A DNA stretch of 64,000 bases from Protula sp. h YS-2021 (lineage: Eukaryota; Annelida; Polychaeta; Sabellida; Serpulidae). The translations under genes and the position numbers were made by a program. The DNA lies in assembly GCA_949752745.1 (NCBI GenBank), contig OX457025.1:46049601-46113600 (forward strand), in the 5' to 3' direction. This document shows positions 28,956 to 40,735 of this stretch, piece by piece (within the stretch, counting starts at the first letter, position 1; each line of letters opens with the position of its first letter). Below the pieces are notes generated by a model that saw only the letters and a list, made by a program, of their open reading frames with translations, searched no databases and was not told the origin of the DNA.

Positions 28956-31900
28956 TTTTGTTTTTGTTCATCTTAAAGCACTGCCACCCTTTTTTCTTTT
29001 CGGTGCTAAGGATTGAAATGAGCCTGAGACCGGCCTCAAACCTACTATTTTCCTAGTTTCGAATGTTTCGGCTGGCTGAGGGCTATGCATCTCTGATGCC
29101 TATGTTTTCTTTATGTGATTTTTTTATTGAATCTTTTCAATAGTACGTGTGAACGTTCGTGAGCTGCTCTCCATATTCCTGGACGTGCTTGTGTTTTTTT
29201 TCATTTTTTTGTTTGTTTTTTTTTACCCGGAAAAACTCATTTTTGTGTATTAAAATATTAAAATTATGAAAAGGTACGTTCAGAAACAAACTTCTTCATT
29301 TTTTGGCCTGACAGCATTCGTTTCAGAGATTTTCTCTCTTTCCTTGTTTGGTAACTCGGCTGGGTCATGTCCCTGGACATGCTTGTTTCTTTTTTTTCTT
29401 CAAAATTAAAAAAAAAAACTTTTTGAAAAATATGTAATTGCAGCTGTAAACATCGCGAGTATTTTGTAGGCCACATATCGAGACAAGTTCTCAATGCCTT
29501 CCCTTCCTTTTTTTACAAAGAAATTGTAAAGAAAGCCAAAACTTTGAAGATAAATATTGTGACAGCTGTGGTATTTTGTACACGTGAGATCTTTAGTGTC
29601 TAGGCTGTGATTTATTTTCCTTTTTCTGCAAAGACCTATGTTGGAGCTCTCCAGATAGGGGGAATTGGTATCACATGTTATTAAGTGTAAAAAAAAACGC
29701 AGATAAGCGAGGGAGTCATTTTTGAGACAAGACGTGGTCTGCTCGGAGTGCAGGTCGGGAGATACGGTAGCGGGAGGGTGTAATTTTCATTCTCATACTC
29801 ATGCTCCTCGTTTTTTTTTCTTTTGTTTTTTTTTTGTTTTTTTTTTACAAAAAGGAAATTTCTCTTCAGAACTGCACTCCGCGTGTGGTTAAAAAAGTAG
29901 TGTTATTTCAGGCTGAGCACTCCTTGTTTAAGGGTCATTTTAAAAAATCACGAACACTCATTGGAACAAAGTCATGAACACTCTTAACAAAGTCATGAAC
30001 ACTCATTGTAACAAGGTCTTTTCTTGATAAGATCTTTTTATGTGATAGAAAATTTAAAAGGTGTCTGAATGTTGTAACTTATAGGGGAGCAGTTGTCGCT
30101 GGCCGCGGCTGGAGGGAACAACATACCTTGAAACAGCAGTGCAAGGTGGGCTTTGTAATAAGTTGAAAATCCTTTTGTCTGATGCCCGGTCGGGTAGCTG
30201 AACGCAAAAGATAAATGAAGTGATCTGTCGCCTGTGAATTCGAGGTGAAAAAAAACTGCGAAGTAGCCACTGATCTTGAAAATGAGAATTTTTTTGTTTT
30301 TTTTTCATGGACTAAGGAACCCCGCATGGTCATGTATGCCTCAGTGACCACGTGTATGATATTCTTTAACAAATTGAATTCAAGTTTTGTTCATTATTGC
30401 AGGGCGAAGAATCTTACAACTGTGAAGATGCGAGTAGCCATCAATTCGACAAGAACAGCATTTCAAGACAGACCAAGACAAAGATGAGTATTGTTTTATG
30501 GTTCTATGACCGCCCGGGAGGTCTCTAGTTTTATGACTGCCCGGGAGGTCTGTAGTTTTCATTGTTTTTCTTGTTTATAAGTCATTGTTGTTTGCAAGTT
30601 CCTTGTTTGTGATTCGTGTTTGCTTTCTCAATACATGCTGTGGTGGATCAGAGTGTACTTGTCTATTTTAGCAGGAGGACGATATAGTAATTGACTTGTT
30701 GGTGCTTGCGTGACCAAAATCGAACTTTCAGGTAATGCCTGGAAACGTGTTTCTATGATGAAATAAGGTGATTTTGAGGAAAAGTTTTTCTCGCCCGTTG
30801 TGCGTTTTGTAGGCTGAACTTGTCCTAGGGTTTTGCTTCGATCAACCTGAAACCTAAATGGATTGAAAGCTTATGGAACCTAGTTGTGCACCTCCCCTTG
30901 GACCGGAGTCGGTCGGTCCGTGAAATGAGTCTGAACATAGATAGGCTCAAAACGCACAGTTAGCGTAATTTATGGGTTTTGTAAACTTAACTTGTATTAG
31001 GATTTTTCTTCGATCAGTCTGCAACACGCGTGTTTATGTATATAAAAAGGCAACTTGCTGATGAAAACATTTCAGCCAATTTCGTAGAGGCCTTGTATAA
31101 TGTTAGGTTATATGATAAAGTTCTCTAGTGGATTGCTTGATATATTGTGAATATTCGTCGAGGGGATAAAACGCTTCGCCGTATGTCTTTACAATATATA
31201 TCTATGTTTCAGAATGTAATGGTTTAATTTGTACATGTTTGTTTTTTTTCGCTATTGTAAACTGTGCCCATTCGTAACATTAAAAAAGCATATATCGGGG
31301 GGTGGGGGTGTAGCGGGAAGGCAAAACATTTGGTGGGATGTCACGAATTGGTCCGGTATTGTTCGATTACTTCACTCCCATTCTCTGTGGCCCTACTTTC
31401 TACTTTTTCTCGTGTTTGTCCGTCACAACGAGCATTCGTGGTCTGGATTCTGCTGTCTTCACGGCTGCGTTTGTTCGTTCTGACACACAAATTCAATGCG
31501 ATAGTTTCTGCAAAATCTTCTTAGATCTTTGCTTTCGAAATATCACGAGTTTAAAAAGTAGTTCTCCGAGTGATTTGGCATATTTAACCAGAGACTTGAC
31601 CATTGTCTTCGCTCTACTTTTATTCTCCTTTCATTCTTCACGCTGGAATCATCTTCAAGTACCTTGAACATTTCGCGAAGCGAAGTGGGAAGGGCAGTTG
31701 GTGATGGTCCCTGCTACACGCTTTACCCAAGTTATCGATTATACTGATCGGACAGTCCGACACTGAAACGGGTCCTGCTCAAGAAGTCGGGTAATTCGTG
31801 TAAAAGTTATTGCCCATTTTCTCATCCTTTCAGTTTATTTTGTAGGATTGCTTCGAACCGCACCGGTATTCAGGCATGTAAACAAACCTTTTAAAACCTT

Positions 31901-32371
31901 TAAAAATCTTTTTTTATCCCAAACCTTTATTTTTCTTAAAAAAAGACCTTTAAACTTTTGAAAAAAACGCCTTGGTCGATGTTCTAAAATACATTATTAT
32001 TTTTTTCTTCAGTTGTTATAAAAAAATTTTGAATTGCTAAATTTATGCATGCATGCGACCCCTTATTTCAATTTTTGCATAAAATATGCTGGACTTGATT
32101 TTTATTAATTTTTCTAGGCATAATGTTTTTTGGACGATATATAATGTGCTTATTCCCATTCCCACTATTTCCATATGTTGTATAAACATATCTTTAAAAA
32201 AAAACATGTGTTCACTGATAATTTAACTTTAAAAAGAAACCTTGAAAAAAAGCTTTGTTTTTGTCAAGGACCGTTTACATGCCAGGATGTTTCCCGCAGC
32301 GATCTCGAACGCGCCAAGGTGGGAGACTAATTGTTTTTTCTTTTTCAGCAGAATTTTGTCTTTTTTTGCAG
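28956..32371. other. No supported gene; mixed sequence
   Basis: Contains poly-T-rich stretches (29,190-29,410 and 29,810-29,850) and a two-copy ~29-base repeat with ACxGCCCGGGAGGTCT (30,507-30,556). An AG-preceded frame at 30,403-30,529 (GEESYNCEDASSHQFDKN...) could be an exon but cannot be supported further. Confidence 0.4.
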
Positions 32372-32452
32372 CTCTGCACCTGGTGGGACGAGTCAGCAGC
32401 AGATATATTTCTAGACAATGAATGGGCAATAACGCTCTTGAATACAGCGTGA
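32372..32452 (+). CDS. Candidate 3'-terminal coding exon of an unknown gene
   Basis: A pyrimidine-rich TTTTTTTGCAG precedes a 27-codon frame (LCTWWDESAADIFLDNEWAI...) that ends in TGA. AATAAA follows 12 bases later at 32,464-32,469. The three signals are in the right order for a last exon, but no partner exon was identified and the frame is short. It may be chance. Confidence 0.25.
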   Translation, partial: LCTWWDESAADIFLDNEWAITLLNTA

Positions 32453-32469
32453 CCTCTGAACCGAATAAA

Positions 32470-33192
32470 ATTCAGATTGCAAAAATTTGCTTATTTCTTC
32501 GCAATTCGTTTGTTTCTCACCATTTCAGTGTTTGGATTATTTTTGGTTCATGTCCTGCCGTGATCAAGAGCTCCTGGAAAACTTCGGACCTACTAAATTA
32601 ACGCGTCAGTTTGGGAACATTTCTGGGTGTGGGGATTCAAAAACCAAAATACTAATTGATGAAATGAAGGAGCCGAGGTTTTCCCCCTTTCTGTACTATT
32701 TTCCTTTGCTCTACTTTGGTGTGGTGATTTCTTGGAATAGGCGGTGATTTGGGACAAAGGGATTTTAAGGGAATTTAGGGGGGTGTGGTCAGGTGCCGCG
32801 GGCGGATAAGTGGCCGGTATGTGGTGGCTGTGAAGTTCTCTCCGACCGTTCTGGTGCAGGAGTTGGCGCTGGAGAAATGGTGACGACACCCTTTTGCGTA
32901 CGTGCTGAATGCCGACTGCGGCTGAAGAAATGCCGGACATGGCCTTGGACACTCGGCAGGGCAGCGAGGCCATCTCGGGGACTTGGAGCAAGACGACGCC
33001 TAGTGGGGAAGTCTTTGAAGAAGTCACTAAATGAAAACACCTTTTGGAGAATTTGCCATTGTGACACTTGGCACTTTCTTCCTAAGGTCTTCCATTTAGC
33101 GCCTTCTTCTAATCTCTTCTTCATTAATTATCTTCTTGCGCCAAGCCCTCAGATTTCAGGATGGCCCATGGGACAGACTGGAGTCGGCGGAA
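32470..33192. other. No supported gene; GC-richer block at 32,790-33,010
   Basis: The GC-rich block is open on both strands for over 100 codons and looks like part of an unrecognised repeat rather than a gene. No motif was identified. Confidence 0.4.
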
Positions 33193-34478
33193 TGGTTGCA
33201 CCTGTTGTACATAGTTGTAAATAGTTGTACATAGATGTACATGGTTGCACATAGTTGTAAACAGTTGTATATGGTTGTATATAGTTGTACATTGTTGTAC
33301 AGAGATAGATGTGCATATATGTATACAGTTGTGCATGGTTGTACATAGTTATACACAGTTGTGCATAGTTGTACATAGTTGTGCATATTTGTATACTGTT
33401 GTACATGCTTGTACATAGTTGTATATGGTTGTGCATAGTTGTACATAGTTATACACAGTTGTGCATAGATGTGCATATATGTATACAGCTGTGCATGGTT
33501 GTGCATAGTTGTACATACTTGTGCATATTTGTATACTGTTGTACATGCTTGTACATAGTTGTATATGGTTGTACATAGCTTTACATAGTTATACATAGTT
33601 GTGCATAGATGTGCATGTGTGTATACAGTTGTGCATGGTTGTACATAGTTGTACACAGTTGGTATAGTTGTGCATATTTGTATACAGTTGTACATGCTTG
33701 TACATAGTTGTATATGGTTGTGCATAGTTATACATAGTTGTGCATAGATGTACATAGTTGTGCATATTTGTATACTGTTGCACATGCTTGTACATAGTTG
33801 TATATGGTTGTACATAGTTGTACACAGTTGGTATAGTTGTGCATATTTGTATACTTTTGTACATGCTTGTACATAGTTGTATATGGTTGTGCATAGTTAT
33901 ACATGGTTGGGCACAGATGTACATAGGTGTGCATATTTCTATGCTGTTGTACATGCTTGTACATACTTGTATATGTTGTGCATAGTTGTACATAGTTATA
34001 CAAAGTTGTGCATAGATGTGCATATATGTATACAGTTGAGCATGATTGTACAGTTGTACACAGTTGTGCATAGTTGTACATAGTTTTGCATATTTGTATA
34101 CTGTTGTACATGCTTGTACATAGTTGCATATGGTTGTGCATAGTTGTACATAGTTATACGTAGTTGTACATAGATGTACATAGTTGTGCATATTTGTATA
34201 CTGTTGTACATGCTTGTACATAGTTGTATATGGTTGTGCATAGTTGTAGGTAGTTATACATAGCTGTGCATATATGTATATAGTTGTGCATGGTTGTACA
34301 TAGTTGTGCACAGTTGTGTATAGTTGTACATAGTTGTGCATATTTGTATACAGTTGTACATGCTTGTACATAGTTGTATATGGTTGTGCATAGTTGTACA
34401 TAGTCATACATAGTTGTGCATAGATGTACATAGTTGCACATGGTTGTACATAGTTGTGCATATTTGTATACAGCAGTG
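33193..34478. repeat. Minisatellite with strict 10-base rhythm (TAGTTGTACA)
   Basis: Units are TAGTTGTACA, TAGTTGTGCA, TATTTGTATA, TGCTTGTACA and the like. The marker GTGCATATTT recurs at distances of 79-157 bases, nearly all close to multiples of 10. Long minus-strand frames (up to 315 codons, Tyr/Asn/Cys/Thr/Met-rich) result from a 10-base unit without stops on that strand and are not called genes. Confidence 0.95.
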
Positions 34479-34479
34479 C

Positions 34480-34625
34480 ACATTGTGGGGTCGGGGGAAT
34501 CTTAAGAATACACCCACTGCGTTCTGTTCCGTGCATGGTGTAAGAGGCGACTACTCGGAATTTCTTTCTTTTCTAACTCTTCTTATACTATTTCTTCATT
34601 CTTCCCTCTTTTTTTCCCACTATCA
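34480..34625 (+). mobile_element. 5' part of a SINE-like element inside the minisatellite
   Basis: GGGGGAATCTTAAGAATACA, CCACTGCGTTCTGTTCCGTG and a TAAGAGGCGACTA box followed by a T/C-rich stretch, as in the fuller copy at 37,630. The GGGACGTTAA tail is missing. It divides the 10-base minisatellite in two. Confidence 0.65.
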
Positions 34626-34995
34626 CAGCTGTACATAGTTGTACATGGTTGCACATAGTTGTACATAGTTGTGCCTATTTGTATACGGTTGTACATGGAT
34701 GTATATAGTTGTACACAATTGTGCATAGTTGTACTTAGGTGTATATGGTTGAACATAGTTGTATATAGCTGTACAATGTTGTAAATAGATGTACATAGTT
34801 GTACATTGCTGTGCATAGTTGTGCATATTTGTATACACAGTTGTACATAGTTGTGCATACTTCTACATAGATCTACATGGTTGTACATAGATGTACATAG
34901 TTTTACATAGTTGAACACAGTTTTACATAGTTGTACATGGTTGTACATAGTTGTAAACAGTATTCATGGTTGTAGATAGTTTTATGCAGTTCAGT
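34626..34995. repeat. Continuation of the 10-base minisatellite
   Basis: Same TAGTTGTACA-type units as before the SINE fragment, more diverged towards the right. A short stray copy lies at about 35,103-35,130. Confidence 0.9.
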
Positions 34996-35545
34996 TTTGC
35001 CACATCATCCTTTTCTTAAATAAAGCACAAGTTTATCCTTTTTTATCCCAAATGCTTTTTTATAATTTTTAAAAATGTTCATCAATATCGTATCACATTT
35101 TGCATGGTTGTACATAGTTGTATATAGTTCAGTGTTGCCACATCATTCTTTTTTAAAGGATTGTCCTTTTTTTTTTAAAAAAAGCACGATTTTATCCTTT
35201 TTTATCCTTAAATACTTTTTTTTATACTTTTTAAAAAATTTCATCAATATCTTATCCCATTGTATAAAAATATTATTCTTAATCTATGATTTTGAGTTGC
35301 ATGTCCCTAGGGACCATCGGTAAAGTACGCATATTTTTTCTTAAATTTCAGACTACCGTAATTGTTTGCACTAAACTGTGATGTCTTTATGGAATTTGAC
35401 TTTAAAGTTCGCATCCAACTACCACCGACCCCACTTGCCCGGTGCATATGTAATTTATGGATGGTCACTGTATGTTATTGCAGGTTTGATTATTTTTAGA
35501 ACGTCGAAGTTTTGTTCGAATTTATGAAAAATAGTCAAATTGACT
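34996..35545. other. No gene seen
   Basis: Contains a two-copy ~125-base repeat (GTTCAG.TTTGCCACATCATCCT at about 34,989 and 35,128) and AT-rich sequence. Confidence 0.4.
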
Positions 35546-37629
35546 GTTTTTAGCCTTCTTTCAGAAGTAGGGGCTATAGCAATCGTTACAAGAATGTGCG
35601 TATCTACGCTTTTAAGTTGGAAAAATCGTATCTCCTTCTAGGTTTTTAGCCTGGATGTCTTGAAATTTTGGGTGGTGGCAGCGGACATAAGTACTGTTAT
35701 ATAATGAACAACGTTTAGTTCTTTTACTTCGCAAAGTGGGATTTAAGTCGCAACCACACAAAAAATAACATTTTCTAAAATCAGAATTTGTACACAAGTG
35801 CAGTTTCTACTATTTCATAGTGTAATCCTTCAAATTGCAGTCATATTCCGAGATATGTCGCATTCTTTACTCTGTTTAGTTTTCATGTGTTTAAGCGTTA
35901 ATTTGCATGTGGCTAGGCTCTTTAAACATCAGAACAACCCTGCATTTTCACGTCTATTTTAGATCTGCATGTAAATATGTGTTGTGTGTTCGAACCTACG
36001 TGTCTAGTATGTCCAGGTTAGCTTCTCTGTCTTTATCTCAACCAATTTTTCGAGGTGGAAGGGAACATTGTCGTATTCCTCAGTTTTTTACACCGTTGTC
36101 GTTCTATCTTTTTTCCCACTTGTTCCTTTAGCAAGTGCGTCCCAATATAATCTCCATCGTCGCTAAACGGGACGTTAAGCATCAGCCATGAATTGGCGGA
36201 AATGTTGACCACAATCCAATTTAAAGAAACGTATCTTTTAAGGATCCTAGAGAAATTCGATGTTTTGGGATCCGCCTTAGATTAAGGAAATGACTGCATT
36301 TCAACAAATTAAAGTAACAGGGTCTCAAACTGCTGCCACCACTTGTTGGCAACCGTACAAGTCTTTAATGCTTGATTTGTGAGATGTGGGCTGGTTAAAA
36401 AGTCCCTGGACATTCCTGTTTTTACGCTGCACTGTTTTCGGAGAAACATGAATGTAACTTAAAAACATATCTTCGAAGGATACTAGTGGGAAAATATATC
36501 TAGTGGAAGCGTCTTAAAAGTTTGATTAGTGTCTTTTTAGCTATTATGTATTACTACCATTTATTAATATTTGATTATTATTTTATTAATTTTTAATTTC
36601 TTACTTATTTTTCCATGTCGCCAAATATTGGCGGAGATATTGGCGAAAAACCATTCTTATTAAAATCCAGGAATGAAGCTTAGCTGTTATAAAATTTAGT
36701 TCAAATGTAGCGGGATTTAATGCCTAGGATGCTGTTACTTTTTGGTGATTTAGCGAAACTATTGATCGAAATGAAATTTTCTTAAACGTATTTCTTCCCA
36801 AGAGATACATTTTAAAATATTGAATGAAGGGAGGGAGCACAATTGACCAAGTGGTCATTGTGTTTGGGGGCGTAACAAAAAAATAGTAGAAATTTTGGCG
36901 AGAAACCAATTTTATTTTTAAGATCTTAACTGACGCAGGAATATGGTCTTGTTACTACCTTAACTTCTTTAAGGTATCGGATATAAGTTCCTATGTAACT
37001 ATTAACTGTTTGGTAATTCGCCAAAAAATTGGCGAAGATATTGGAGACAAACCCTTTTGTGTATAATAGCCTTGAATGTCACCAAATATATACTGTCTTG
37101 AAAATTTAGTTTACTGTTCTAATTGTATGACGTAAGTCCTTACATTAGTATTCGTGACCTTTTATATTGACTATGGAACCGTAGGCGCAATCCAGGGTTA
37201 GGGTTTGCGAGAAATTTGATGTTTTTTGGGATATGCCTTAGGTTTAGGAAAAGGCGGCCTTTCATAAAATTTCAGTAAAGGCTTTACGGAGAAACATGAA
37301 TGTAACTTCATGTTGTTATGCTCAAGGTGGCGTAACCTGTGTTATTTACGTGGCCGTTCAGATACGAGCGATTTTGAGCTCGTCTTAGGACACCAGCACG
37401 TGCGGGTTGGTAATAAGGCGCAGCTTCGTGTGCTGTGAAACAGTTCAGAATCTAGCACTACAGGCTGACACTTGACCTTCATTCCAAAGTCAAAGGTCAC
37501 GTTAACTGTTTCCTCGGAACTCGTTCAGAGCAGCGAGTAATCAATTCAGTCGGAACGGGCTGTAATGTAGCATTTGCTTCTTTTACTTCGCAAAATAAGA
37601 ATTAAGTCGCGACCGTACCTTTACTTATT

Positions 37630-37860
37630 CCCCCCTGTGGGGTGGGGGAATCTTAAGAATACATCCACTGCGTTCTGTTCCGTGCAAGGCGTAAGAGGCG
37701 GCTAATCGGAATTTCTTTTTTTCTAACTCTTCTTTTAACTATTTCCTCATTCTTCTTTCTTTTTCCCACTTGTTTCTTTAGCAAGTGCGTCCTAATATAC
37801 CCATCCTAATTTGTGAACGGGGCGTTAAGCAAAACATATAAAACAAACAAACAAACCTTC
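37630..37860 (+). mobile_element. SINE-like element in unit A1 (most complete copy)
   Basis: Starts TGTGGGGTGGGGGAATCTTA and has CACTGCGTTCTGTTCCGTGC and TAAGAGGCGGCTAATCGG. A TTTTT/CCCACTTGTTTC middle is followed by AACGGGGCGTTAAGC and (A)nCAAACAAAC. Similar tails are frequent in mollusc genomes. Copies sit at the same place in the later units. Confidence 0.7.
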
Positions 37861-40555
37861 ACTTACAGACGAAAGCATCTGACATCTACCACCAAGCCGG
37901 TGTCACTTTTGGTCACCGAGGGAAAAGAGCAAATTATGCCAGGTTTAAATCATTTTTATACCTATACGCTGTGCAAAAATAGTCCTCAATCAGCAACAGT
38001 AGGTTTCTTACAATGGTTCATGATTTGTATGAAAGATAAAATTGTAATATATGAATGACGTTTACTTCTTTTATGTCGTAAAATAAGAATTAAGTCGCCA
38101 CCACACAAAAAATAACGTTTCTCAAATTCAGAATTTGTACACAAACCCACAGTTTCTACTATTTCATAATGCAATCCTTCAAATTACAGTAATGTTCTGA
38201 GATATATCGCGTTCTCTAGTGTGTTTAAACGTTAACTTGCATGTGGCTAGGATCTTTAAACATCAGAAGAACCCTGTATTTTCATGTCTATTTTAGATCT
38301 GTAAGTAAATATATGTTGTGTGTTCTAACCTACGTGCATAGTGTTTCCAGGTTAGCTTCTCTATCTTTTTCTGAACTATTTTTTCGAGGTGGAAGGGAAC
38401 ATTGTCGTGTTCTTCAGTTTTTATACACGACACTGCTGTCGGAGTTACACCAGTTGTAACTTCATGCTCGGAGCACATCTGAAGGACTTTTAAGAGGTGA
38501 ACTTGAACCTTCGTTTCAAGGTCTAGGATGATGGTAACCGTGTTATTCCGGACTTCCTTCGGTAAAGAGTGATTTTGATCCAATTTTGGGACACCAGCCA
38601 CTTTGTGAAATCAAATACGGGGCAGATCTGCGTATTATTAATTTCTAATAGAACTAATTGTGCATGTTTTCCAGCTGAAACACCACATTAAGCCATTTAA
38701 GGCACTTCTTCGTAATCTGAAGACTTACCTTCATTTCTTGGTAAATCTTCGTTATTTTCTGACGCTACACCGTTTGTGTCACGTGATCTGTGTTATCTCA
38801 GACCTGGTAAAGGGAGAGAGTGATTTGATTTCATTTTCGGAATGGCGATCTGGAATTTAATTTCAAAGGTCGAAGGTCACATAGCCTATTTCTAGCTCTT
38901 GTTTTACTATTTCTTGATTCTTTCTTTTTTTACCTGTTTCTTTAGCAAGTGCGTCCCAATATAACCTCCATTCTCGCTAAACGGGACATAAAGCATCAGC
39001 CATAAATTGGCGGAAATGTTGACCACAAACCAATTTAAAGAGAATATCTTTTAGGGATCCCAGAGAAATTCCATGTTTTGGGATCCGACTTAGATTAAGG
39101 AAATGGCGGCCTTTCAACACTTTAAGTTTCTAAACTGCTGCTATCACTTTTTGGCAGCCGTACAAGCATTTTGATGCTTGATTTGTGAGATGTGGGCTGG
39201 TTACAATGTCCCTTTACAGTTTTGTTTTTACGCTGCACTGTTTTCGGAGAAACATGAATGTAACTTAAAGACATATCTTTGAAGGATCCTAGTGGAAGCG
39301 TCTTAAAAGTTTGATCACAGTGTCTTTGTTTCTTTTATGTATTACTACTATTTACTACTTACTATTTGATTATTATTTTATTAATTCTTAATTTCTTACT
39401 TAATTTTTCATGTCGCCAAATATTGGCGGAGATATTGGCGAAAAACCATTTTTATTAAAATGTGAACTAAAGCTAGGAATGAAGCTTAGCTGTCATAAAA
39501 TTTAGTTCTAATGTAGCGGGATTTAGTGCGTAGAATGATGTTACTTTTTGATGATTTAGCGAAATTTTTGATCAAAATTTTCTTTAACGAATTTCTTCCC
39601 AAGAGATACATTTTAAAATATTGAATGAAGGAAGGGAGCACAATTGACAAAGTGGGCATTATGTTTGGGGAAGTAACAAAAAAAAATAGAAATTTTTGCG
39701 AGAAACCAATTTTATTTTTAAGATCTTAACTGACGCAGGAATATGGTGTTGTTACTACCTTAACTTCTTTAAGGTATCGAACATAAGTTCCTATGTGACT
39801 ATTAACTTTGGCAATTCGCCCAAAATTGGCGAAGACATTGGAGACAAACCCTTTTGTGTATAATAGCCTTGAGTGTGACCAAGGATATACTGTCGTGAAA
39901 ATTTAGTTTACTGTTATAATTGTATGACGTAAGTCCTGACATCACTATTTGTGACCTTTTTTTTTTTGAACATGGAACCATAGGCGTAATCCAGGGTTAG
40001 GGTTTGGGATAAATTTGATGTTTTTTTGGGATATGCCTTAGATTTAGGAAATGGCGGCCTTTCATCAAATTTCAGTAAAGGTTTTCAAACTGCTGCTACC
40101 ACTTTTTGGCAACCGAACAAGCCTTTTGATGCTTGCTTTGTGAGATGTGGGCTGGTTACAATGTCCCTGGACATTCTTGTTTTTACGCTGCACTGTTTAC
40201 GGAGAAACCTGAATGTGACTTCATGCTGTTATGCTCAAGGTGGTGTAACCTGTGTTATTTACGAGGCCTTTCAGATAAGAGCAATTTTGAGCTCGTCTTA
40301 GGATATCAGCACGTGCGGGTTGGTAATAAGGCACAGCTTCGTGTGCTGTGAAACAGTTCAGAATCTAGCACTACAGGCTGGCACTTTTTCTGTGCTGAAC
40401 TTGACCTTCATTCCAAAGTCAAAGGTCACGTTAACTGTTTCCTCGGAACTCGTTCGGAGCAGAGAGTAATCAATTCAGTCGGAACGGAATGTAATGTAGC
40501 ATTTTGCTTCTTTTACTTCGCAAAATAGGAATTAAGTCGCGACCGTACCTTTATT

Positions 40556-40735
40556 TACTCCCCCCTGTGGGGTGGGATAATCTTAAGAATACATCCACTG
40601 CGTTCTATTCCGTGCAAGGCGTAAGAGGTGGCTAATCGGAAATTCTTTCTTTAGCAAGTGCGTCCTATTATAACCACTCTAGTTTGTGGATGGGACGGTA
40701 AACAAAAAAAAAACAAAAAAAAACAAACAAACCTT
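40556..40735 (+). mobile_element. SINE-like element in unit A2 (internal deletion)
   Basis: Same head and GGGACGGTAAAC tail as the 37,630 copy, but about 50 bases of the middle are missing. Confidence 0.65.

Noticed and set aside
32593..33224. Frames of 111-144 codons on both strands in a GC-rich block
   Set aside because: No recognised motif, opposite strands equally open, no promoter or splice context; probably part of an unknown repeat.
33156..34536. Minus-strand open frames of 219 and 315 codons
   Set aside because: They arise from the 10-base TAGTTGTACA repeat, which lacks stops on that strand; the peptides are pure repeat and overlap in several frames.
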